Positions 6,390 through 11,735 of a stretch of DNA of 11,735 bases are shown here, piece after piece. The translations under genes and the position numbers were made by a program. Each line of letters begins with the position of its first letter. The first letter of the stretch is position 1. Source of the stretch: an uncultured Slackia sp. (GTDB lineage: Bacteria; Actinomycetota; Coriobacteriia; Coriobacteriales; Eggerthellaceae); contig CAKUEV010000043.1 of assembly GCA_934646845.1 (NCBI GenBank), positions 1-11,735 of the forward strand, given 5' to 3'. The notes beneath the pieces are model-generated. The model had not been told where the DNA came from. It saw only the letters and a list, made by a program, of their open reading frames with translations, and ran no database searches.

Positions 6390-7931
6390 TTATTGGGATT
6401 TTTCTTCAATATGCGCCCTCGCTTTTGCGATGTCTCGCTTAATGTCGGCGGCCGTTCGCAGCCTGCGCGCCACGTCAACGCCTGCGGCCCGCTCTATCTC
6501 GTCGGTTACGGGGCTTCGGTAGCTGAACAAAAACCAATTCTCGGCCAGGTGGCTGCCTTCCATGCGCAAAAGCGCGTCGGCAACTTGGGCGGCGTTTCTG
6601 TTCCATCCCATATCGCTGCGAAGCAGGCGCAAGGCAAAGAACGCGGCGTAGCACACCAGGAAATGCGCGCGCATGTGAATGGCATGGGCAACGGGGTAGG
6701 GAGAAGGCGAGAAATCGGATTCCAGCAGCTGAAACGGCTCGGTGAGGCGCCACAGCTCGCGATAGATATGGAACAGCGTGCCAGCGGTGAGCTTCGTTTC
6801 GCTTGACGATATGCAAATGTAGCCATCGAGGGCCAAATCGCGCGCCTCGTCTTCGGATCGGCCTTGCTTGCGGGCGATTTTCGCGTAGTCGCGGCCCCAG
6901 AGCACCGTGTCTTTGACGCGAATGCCGGCCATTTCGTCGGTGCGCGATTTGACCTTGTAGCTGCCCGATTGCGTGGTGATGTAATCGGAGGCGTCGGCGA
7001 CCCATGCTTGAAGGTCGAAAGCGGCTGTTTCGAGCGGCCGGAAAAAGACGAAGCCATCGCCGCTTTTCGCGAGCGTCTCGACGATCTCGCGCGCATGGGG
7101 AGTGCGGCCCGCAACCACTATGACGCGTTTGGCGCCGAAATTGCTTTTCGCGCTCGCGATGAGCCCCGATACCTCTTCGGCGCTCGGCGAGGCGCTCGTG
7201 ACGTGGTAGGTCATGGGGATGCCCGTGCGGTCGAGCAGCATGCCAATACCCATCGACAGCCCTTCGTCGCGATCGATTCCGCCCGCCAGTCGGGCGTTCG
7301 TCGCGTTCACGTCACCCGTGTCGGCCAACGTGAACGAAGCGAGAACCAGCAGCACCGAATTGACCTGGTAGGGCTCGCGAATCGCTTGGTAGGTTTTCGA
7401 GAGATGCGCCACCAAGGCTCGCTCGTTGCGCGCGAAGCACTGGAAGGCGGCGTACGTATCGGCCAGGGTGAAATCGCACGTGCGCGGGAATGAGGCGCGG
7501 CGTTGCCACGTTTCGCGCTTGGGGGCCACGTGAATCATGCGCTCGGATGCGAGCATCTCGAAAATGCGGCCCGCATGCGCGGGAAAGCCGACGTGTCCCG
7601 CGCGATTTTCGAAGAAGCGTCGAACGCCCAGCGCATCGAGGTATGCGAGCGCGATGGCGCTTCCCCAGCGGGCCTGCGCGATATGGGCGTCGTCGATGGT
7701 TGCGTCGCGTGGGAATGTGAAAGCGATGGGCGGGTTTTCGCTCTTCGCCTTCTCGTTGAGCTCGGCGACGTAGCTCTGGAAGTGGGCGATAGGGTCGGCG
7801 TATTGGCCCGTGAATTGGTCGACGTAGCCAATCGATTCGATGGTCTTCGTCTTCGTTTTCCCGCCTTCTCGGTAGTTCTGCACAACCGAGAGGTATACGC
7901 GCTCGCCGCGCTTCGTTTTCTTCAAGTGCAT
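6390..7931 (-). CDS. IS1634/IS4-type transposase homologue lacking the DDE catalytic residues
   Basis: A 513-residue intact reading frame. The N-terminus (MHLKKTKRGERVYLSVVQNY, then KTKTKTIESIGYVDQ and DPIAHF) is the characteristic opening of IS1634-type transposases, and the C-terminus keeps their RAHFLVCYAAFFALRLL (421-437) and LAENWFLF (462-469) blocks. Catalytic positions differ from family patterns as I recall them. A YDVTNYYFE-like block is LVLASFTLAD (195-204), with no Asp at the first position. The VVADKG block is VVAGRT (272-277), with Gly for the second Asp. LWRIEEAFKVTKSD is LWRLTEPFQLLESD (393-406), with Thr for the catalytic Glu and Glu for the conserved Lys. Start ATG 7931 has AGGAGG six bases upstream. 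The open frame and neighbour-like codon use argue against simple decay. It may be a domesticated transposase with a DNA-binding or other role, or a recently inactivated copy; its function is unknown. Confidence 0.8.
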   Translation of the reverse strand: MHLKKTKRGERVYLSVVQNYREGGKTKTKTIESIGYVDQFTGQYADPIAHFQSYVAELNEKAKSENPPIAFTFPRDATIDDAHIAQARWGSAIALAYLDALGVRRFFENRAGHVGFPAHAGRIFEMLASERMIHVAPKRETWQRRASFPRTCDFTLADTYAAFQCFARNERALVAHLSKTYQAIREPYQVNSVLLVLASFTLADTGDVNATNARLAGGIDRDEGLSMGIGMLLDRTGIPMTYHVTSASPSAEEVSGLIASAKSNFGAKRVIVVAGRTPHAREIVETLAKSGDGFVFFRPLETAAFDLQAWVADASDYITTQSGSYKVKSRTDEMAGIRVKDTVLWGRDYAKIARKQGRSEDEARDLALDGYICISSSETKLTAGTLFHIYRELWRLTEPFQLLESDFSPSPYPVAHAIHMRAHFLVCYAAFFALRLLRSDMGWNRNAAQVADALLRMEGSHLAENWFLFSYRSPVTDEIERAAGVDVARRLRTAADIKRDIAKARAHIEEKSQ

Positions 7932-7950
7932 GGCACACCTCCTGAATGTA

Positions 7951-7956
7951 AGTATA
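7951..7956 (-). promoter_or_regulatory. Candidate -10 box of the transposase-like gene
   Basis: The minus strand reads TATACT at 7956-7951, a good -10 match, but no convincing -35 lies 16 to 18 bases upstream. A start near 7944 would leave a leader of only about 13 bases, placing AGGAGG almost at the transcript's 5' end. Confidence 0.3.
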
Positions 7957-8042
7957 GCCCCGTCTCTCGTTCGGAATGCCCCGCTTACCCCCGCATAATG
8001 CCGATGGGTAAGGAAAAACCGTTTATGCAGGTCGACGGCGCG

Positions 8043-8048
8043 TACAAT
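8043..8048 (+). promoter_or_regulatory. Candidate -10 box of the YhdT-PanF operon
   Basis: TACAAT (8043-8048) matches the -10 consensus at 5 of 6 positions and lies about 52 bases before the GTG start of the YhdT-like gene. The -35 region (around CGTTTATG, 8020-8027) is weak. The 168-base gap from 7932 to 8099 holds this box, the opposing candidate -10 and nothing else I recognise. Confidence 0.35.
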
Positions 8049-8099
8049 ATGCGCGTTATCGTTCGTGGCACGTGCACGTCCGAAGGAGAGGAGCTGACC

Positions 8100-8381
8100 G
8101 TGCGGCCAGAAAAGAAGCAGTGGACCTATCGCGAGAAAATGGCGCAAGCCAATCGCGAGGCGAAGGCGACCGTGGTCGCGCTCGCGATTGTCGTGGTGGT
8201 GTGGATAGTGGCTGGCTTCGGCCTTTCCGCATTCGATGTGGAAGCGTTCGGAACGCCGCTTTGGGTGTTTGGCGGAACAATCGGCACGTGGATCGCCGCC
8301 ATCGTGGCGGCTGTGGTGCTGGGCCGTCGGGTGTTCGCCGATTTCGACCTGGACGAGGAGGAACGTGATGCAAACAACTAG
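8100..8381 (+). CDS. yhdT: YhdT-like (DUF997) small membrane protein
   Basis: A 93-residue protein with two membrane helices (about 24-42 and 54-76). It has the family landmark QANREAK (17-23) before the first helix, a PLW between the helices and an acidic tail DFDLDEEE (81-88). YhdT-family proteins are known to be encoded beside the sodium/pantothenate symporter PanF and probably act with it as an accessory subunit; this is inference from context. The GTG start at 8100 has GAGGAG six bases upstream inside a long purine run (8082-8093). Its 3' end overlaps the symporter gene by 14 bases, which implies coupled translation. An ORF extends further upstream in frame, but that part contains the candidate promoter and shows no family similarity. 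Confidence 0.88.
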   Translation: MRPEKKQWTYREKMAQANREAKATVVALAIVVVVWIVAGFGLSAFDVEAFGTPLWVFGGTIGTWIAAIVAAVVLGRRVFADFDLDEEERDANN

Positions 8382-9885
8382 TATTGCGGGCCTGCTTCCC
8401 GTGCTCATCTTCCTCGTATTTGCCCTTGGGCTCGCGATCGCGGCGCGTCGCCGTTCGAAGGCAGCGGGCGAAGGCGGCTTCGTGAAGGAATACTTCATTG
8501 GCAACCGCACGCTCGGCGGCTTCGTGTTGGCCATGACCACCATTGCCACCTATGGCTCGGTGAGCTCGTTTGTGGGCGGCCCTGGCCAGGCGTGGCAAAC
8601 CGGCTTTGGCTGGGTGTATATGGCGGCCGTGCAGGTAACGACGCTGTTTTTGCTCTATGGCATCATGGGCAAGAAGATGGCGCTCGTATCGCGCAAACTC
8701 GGTGCGGTTACGGTGATCGACGTGATTCGCGCCCGTTTCCGCAGCAATGCGTTGGCGAATGCTGCGGCTCTGATTATCGTGCTGTTCTTTGCGGCAACTA
8801 TGGTCGCTCAGTTCGTGGGCGGCGCGAAGCTGTTCGAGGCCGTGACGGGCTATTCGTATTTCGTCGGCTTAGCCATTTTCGGTGTTGCCGTGATTATTTT
8901 CACGACGGTGGGCGGCTTCCGCGGCGTTGCCGTGACCGACGCGTTGTGCGGCATCGCGATGCTCGTGGGCATTGTGGTGCTCGCGGCTGGCATTCTTATT
9001 GCGGGTGGCGGCTGGGAAAACATCATGGGTACCATTCGCGCGAACCATCCGCAGATGCTCGAGCCTCTTTCGGGTGACACTATGCCCGTGTCGCTGTACT
9101 TCACGCAGTGGCTGCTCGTGGGCATTTTCACGTTTGCGCTGCCGCAATCGGTGGTGCGATGCATGGGCTATAAAGACACGAAGAGCCTGCGCGGCGCGAT
9201 GATCGGCGGCACCATCATTATCGGCGCCATGATGATCGGCGTTACCACGCTCGGCGTGCTTTCCGCGGGCGTGCTTACGGGGGACTTGGCCTCGTACGGC
9301 GGAAGCGTTGACAATATTATTCCGCGTACCATTGTGGAAACCCTGCCGCCATGGCTTGCCGGCGTGGCGATCATCGGTCCTGTTGCCGCGTCCATTTCTA
9401 CGGTGTCTTCGCTGCTCATCGCTTCGTCTTCGGCCATTATCAAAGACTTGTGGCTGCACTATGCAGACGATAGGGGCCAGCAGGTAAGCGACGCCGTGGT
9501 GGCTCGTTCGAGCCAGATTATTACCCTGGGTGTGGGCGTTATCGTATTCGTGCTTGCCGTGGTTCCGCCGAGCGTCATTTGGAAGATCAACATGTTCGCG
9601 TTCGGCGGTCTTGAAACGGCATTTTGCTGGGTTCTTGTGGGCGCGCTCTTCTTCAAGCGAGCGAACAAAGTGGGCGCGATTGCGTCGATGGTGGGCGGCA
9701 CGGCTGTCTATTGCCTGTGCATGGCGCTTGGTTTCAAGCTGTTCGGCCTGCACCAAATCGTGATCGGCATTACCGTGTCGCTTCTGTGCATGGTGATTGG
9801 CTCGTGGGTCGGCAATCGTCGCGCGAATGCCGCGGACGCGGCCGCCGACGCTGAGATGCGCGAAGTGTTCTTCCCCGAGGTGTAG
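8368..9885 (+). CDS. panF: Sodium/pantothenate symporter (SSS family)
   Basis: A 505-residue sodium:solute symporter with about 13 hydrophobic segments. The block EYFIGNRTLGGFVLAMTTIA (41-60), continuing as TYGSVSSFVGGPGQAWQTGFGW (61-82), is the PanF form of the SSS signature. The sodium-site region of the family is visible as PVAASISTVSSLLIASSSAI (338-357). It would import pantothenate (vitamin B5), the coenzyme A precursor, with sodium across the cytoplasmic membrane. Substrate assignment rests on these blocks and on the adjacent yhdT-like gene; another carboxylate is possible. ATG 8368 lies inside the end of the yhdT-like gene and is preceded by GAGGAGGAA. A shared terminator follows about 30 bases after the stop. 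Confidence 0.87.
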   Translation: MQTTSIAGLLPVLIFLVFALGLAIAARRRSKAAGEGGFVKEYFIGNRTLGGFVLAMTTIATYGSVSSFVGGPGQAWQTGFGWVYMAAVQVTTLFLLYGIMGKKMALVSRKLGAVTVIDVIRARFRSNALANAAALIIVLFFAATMVAQFVGGAKLFEAVTGYSYFVGLAIFGVAVIIFTTVGGFRGVAVTDALCGIAMLVGIVVLAAGILIAGGGWENIMGTIRANHPQMLEPLSGDTMPVSLYFTQWLLVGIFTFALPQSVVRCMGYKDTKSLRGAMIGGTIIIGAMMIGVTTLGVLSAGVLTGDLASYGGSVDNIIPRTIVETLPPWLAGVAIIGPVAASISTVSSLLIASSSAIIKDLWLHYADDRGQQVSDAVVARSSQIITLGVGVIVFVLAVVPPSVIWKINMFAFGGLETAFCWVLVGALFFKRANKVGAIASMVGGTAVYCLCMALGFKLFGLHQIVIGITVSLLCMVIGSWVGNRRANAADAAADAEMREVFFPEV

Positions 9886-9914
9886 GGATCCATCAATATT
9901 CTTTCCGAAAAGAA

Positions 9915-9954
9915 GAGCCCGCAGCTCAATGAACTGCGGGCTCGTTTCGTTTTT
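9915..9954 (+). terminator. Terminator between convergent panF and pgi genes, likely bidirectional
   Basis: A perfect 10-bp stem, GAGCCCGCAG (9915-9924) with CTGCGGGCTC (9934-9943), is followed on the plus strand by GTTTCGTTTTTG. On the minus strand it is followed by TTCTTTTCGG. It can therefore stop both the symporter operon and the isomerase transcript, whose stop codon is at 9968-9966. Confidence 0.88.
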
Positions 9955-9965
9955 GTGGGGCGCGT

Positions 9966-11690
9966 CTATTCGACGGCGCGCTCTCGCTCGATTTCGTCGA
10001 GAACCTTCATGACGGCATCGCCCAGGGCGCGAATGGTCACGCCGGAATTGTCGGGCAGGTGCAGGTGCATGCAACGGCGACCGCGCTCGATAAGAATCGA
10101 GAGGTCGGCGGCAGCCTGCGTGCGCGCGAGCATGCCCAAGCTTTCGGGCTCAACATGGCGCAGCGGAATATCTTTCAATTCGTCGGCCGAAACCATGAGG
10201 AACACGCCATTGTTCGTGCCGCCTTTTTGCAGCTGGCCCGTGGAATGCAGGTAGCGGGGGCCAATCTCGAGGCAGCTTACGACGCCGAGCTTGTCGGCGA
10301 CGCCATGGCGAATAATCTCGAGCGCCTCGCGGCGTCCTTCGCCGTCGAAAGGCAAGAATGCATCGAGCGCGAAGTAGTCGCCCGGCTTAATCGACGCAAA
10401 TAGGTTGCGCAAGGCTCCCATGAGCGTGTCCGATTTGATGCACGGCGCAATGGTGACCTCGGCTTCGCCCATGTTCACGTTGCCGATGAAGTTCTCGGTG
10501 AAATCGGGCTTCGGGCACCCTTCCGCGAGGAACTTCAGCGCGGCGGCCTTGGTTGAGGCGACGTCGGGCTGGTCAAACGGGCAGCGCTTCATAAGATAGC
10601 CGCACATGGCCGTTGCGTATTCCCACATCACGAAGTGCTCGGCCAAATCGAGCACGCTGTCGATGCGGAAGGAAAGGCGCGGAATGGCCGGGTCGAGGTA
10701 GGCGAGGCTCATGTCGAAATTCTTGCGCTCGTCCCATAGGTCGGTTTTGGTTTGATAGGTGATGACGCTGCGGTCTTTCGGGTCTTCGGTAAGAAGTAGC
10801 GTGTCGAGCTCAATGTTCGGCAGAATTCCCACACCCTGCTTACCGAGGCTTTCGGCGACAAGCTGCTCAATCCAAAGGCCAAGCACGCGCCCACGTTTCG
10901 GCGTGAGGACGCTGAATTTGTCGCGGCCGTTCAAGTAGCTGTCGTACAGGAAGCTGGCCAGCGTAATGGCGGGGTTGTCGATGGAGTTTTCGCTGCAGAC
11001 GCGCTCGGCGTCTTTGGCGTGGCCCAAAAAACCGCCCAGGTCGATGCCAACGAGCGCGGCGGGCACGAGCCCGAATACCGAAAGCGCGCTGAAGCGTCCG
11101 CCAACAGTGGGCTCGCCAAGGAAGCATGCACGCCAGCCTTCGTCGTGTGCGCGCTTCTCCAGGTCGCTGCCGGGGTCGGTGATGGCAACCAGGTGCGAGG
11201 GGATTTTCTCGGTTTTCAGGTACATCTCGAAGTGGTCGAGCACGGCGTCGAGCACGCTGCGCATTTCGATGGTGCCGCCCGATTTGCTGGAAACGAGCAC
11301 GAGCGTACGTTCCAGATCAAGGCCGGCCAGAATTGAGCGCACGCGAACGGGCGACACGGAGTCGAGCACTTTGAAGTCGAGCGCGTTGCGGTCGACTTTG
11401 TTGTACTTGGTGATGGTCATAGGGGCCTGGGTGGAGCCGCCCTGGCCAATAAGCAAAACGGTTTTAAAGCCTTCGGCGATGATGCTTTCTGCGAAAGCCT
11501 GAATTTTTTTATAAGGATAGGGCGGTTGGCTCGCGAGCGTTGCCCAACCGGTGAAGTTCTTTGCGCATTCGGCGGCAGCTTCGTCGAAATCGTAGAGGCT
11601 TGCATCCTTGGCGTGAAGGCGGCTGGCGACTTTGTCGCGAACCAGGATTTTCGCCGAAGGGTAAAGCTTCTCGGTATCGCTGATAAGCAT
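9966..11690 (-). CDS. pgi: Glucose-6-phosphate isomerase (Tal-Pgi-type isomerase without a transaldolase domain)
   Basis: A 574-residue cytosolic enzyme predicted to interconvert glucose 6-phosphate and fructose 6-phosphate. Two SIS-type sugar-phosphate domains are visible. Landmarks are IGQGGSTQAPM (81-91), the phosphate-binding SSKSGGTIE (134-142), TVGGRFSALSVFGLVPA (195-211), WIEQLVAESLGKQGVGILP (273-291) with the likely catalytic Glu280, and GPRYLHSTGQLQKGG (477-491) with the conserved lysine. The last block in particular resembles the isomerase half of bifunctional transaldolase/phosphoglucose isomerase proteins, but no transaldolase domain precedes it. ATG 11690 is chosen because AGAGGA lies just upstream (spacing only about 3 bases). 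An in-frame ATG at 11726 would add 12 His/Arg-rich residues with no family similarity. It converges on panF. The 45 bases upstream of its start show no clear promoter. Confidence 0.9.
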   Translation of the reverse strand: MLISDTEKLYPSAKILVRDKVASRLHAKDASLYDFDEAAAECAKNFTGWATLASQPPYPYKKIQAFAESIIAEGFKTVLLIGQGGSTQAPMTITKYNKVDRNALDFKVLDSVSPVRVRSILAGLDLERTLVLVSSKSGGTIEMRSVLDAVLDHFEMYLKTEKIPSHLVAITDPGSDLEKRAHDEGWRACFLGEPTVGGRFSALSVFGLVPAALVGIDLGGFLGHAKDAERVCSENSIDNPAITLASFLYDSYLNGRDKFSVLTPKRGRVLGLWIEQLVAESLGKQGVGILPNIELDTLLLTEDPKDRSVITYQTKTDLWDERKNFDMSLAYLDPAIPRLSFRIDSVLDLAEHFVMWEYATAMCGYLMKRCPFDQPDVASTKAAALKFLAEGCPKPDFTENFIGNVNMGEAEVTIAPCIKSDTLMGALRNLFASIKPGDYFALDAFLPFDGEGRREALEIIRHGVADKLGVVSCLEIGPRYLHSTGQLQKGGTNNGVFLMVSADELKDIPLRHVEPESLGMLARTQAAADLSILIERGRRCMHLHLPDNSGVTIRALGDAVMKVLDEIERERAVE

Positions 11691-11735
11691 AGGTCCTCTT
11701 TCTCGCAATCGATGGTGCGAATGCAAGGGGAGTCG

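Larger units (their letters stand above)
6347..7970 (-). mobile_element. Possible degenerate IS1634-like element
   Basis: The transposase-like gene is flanked by related sequences in inverted orientation: CACGAGACGGGCT at 6350-6362 and AGCCCCGTCTCTCGT at 7956-7970. These align with two small indels. A span of about 1.6 kb fits a simple IS. However, the left copy is also one arm of the 6263-6367 palindrome, which weakens the case, and no clear target-site duplication was recognised. Confidence 0.25.

Noticed and set aside
7932..8549. Extension of the transposase-like frame up to an ATG at 8549
   Set aside because: The extra 206 residues are antisense to the yhdT-like gene and panF start. The family N-terminus and AGGAGG site mark the start at 7931.
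8869..10074. Minus-strand open frame of 401 codons over the symporter gene
   Set aside because: It is His/Arg-rich, lacks a family match and crosses the strong terminator at 9915-9954.

Overview
The window is chromosomal DNA from a GC-rich bacterium. The gene families, frequent GTG starts, GC-ending codons and strong GGAGG-type ribosome sites fit an anaerobic Coriobacteriia actinobacterium (Eggerthellaceae-like). That placement is inference from gene content, not from a marker gene. There is no phage, CRISPR array, tRNA or rRNA. Coding density is high, and the longest gap between genes is 267 bases.

Layout. Minus strand, 1-1357: a PUA plus Rossmann rRNA methyltransferase of the RlmI type, cut by the window edge within its last few codons. 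A 176-base divergent promoter region follows. Plus strand, 1534-3821: a GT-A-fold glycosyltransferase and, 5 bases later, a TSUP (TauE/SafE) membrane transporter with an unusual alanine-rich central loop. Plus strand, 3946-6222: a LytS-type sensor kinase and a LytTR response regulator, separated by an unusually long AT-richer gap that carries a candidate promoter and a hairpin. A clear Rho-independent terminator closes this block at 6226-6253.

Minus strand, 6390-7931: a 513-residue protein that aligns along its length with IS1634/IS4-type transposases. At each of the three places where the DDE catalytic residues should be, it has a non-acidic residue. Just past its 3' end is a 105-base imperfect palindrome that folds best as minus-strand RNA, with a tandem G-A mismatch motif. 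These two features are the most unusual part of the window.

Plus strand, 8100-9885: a YhdT/DUF997 small membrane protein overlapping a PanF-type sodium/pantothenate symporter, a known pairing. A hairpin with T-runs on both sides (9915-9954) serves as a terminator between this operon and a convergent minus-strand glucose-6-phosphate isomerase (9966-11690). That isomerase resembles the isomerase half of the bifunctional transaldolase/isomerase proteins.

Most genes are housekeeping: rRNA modification, vitamin uptake, central sugar metabolism. The kinase/regulator pair probably senses a signal at the membrane or in the cytosol and acts on a promoter that cannot be identified here. The transporter just upstream is the nearest candidate target. 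The transposase-derived gene and its neighbouring RNA-like palindrome are the best candidates for something undescribed.
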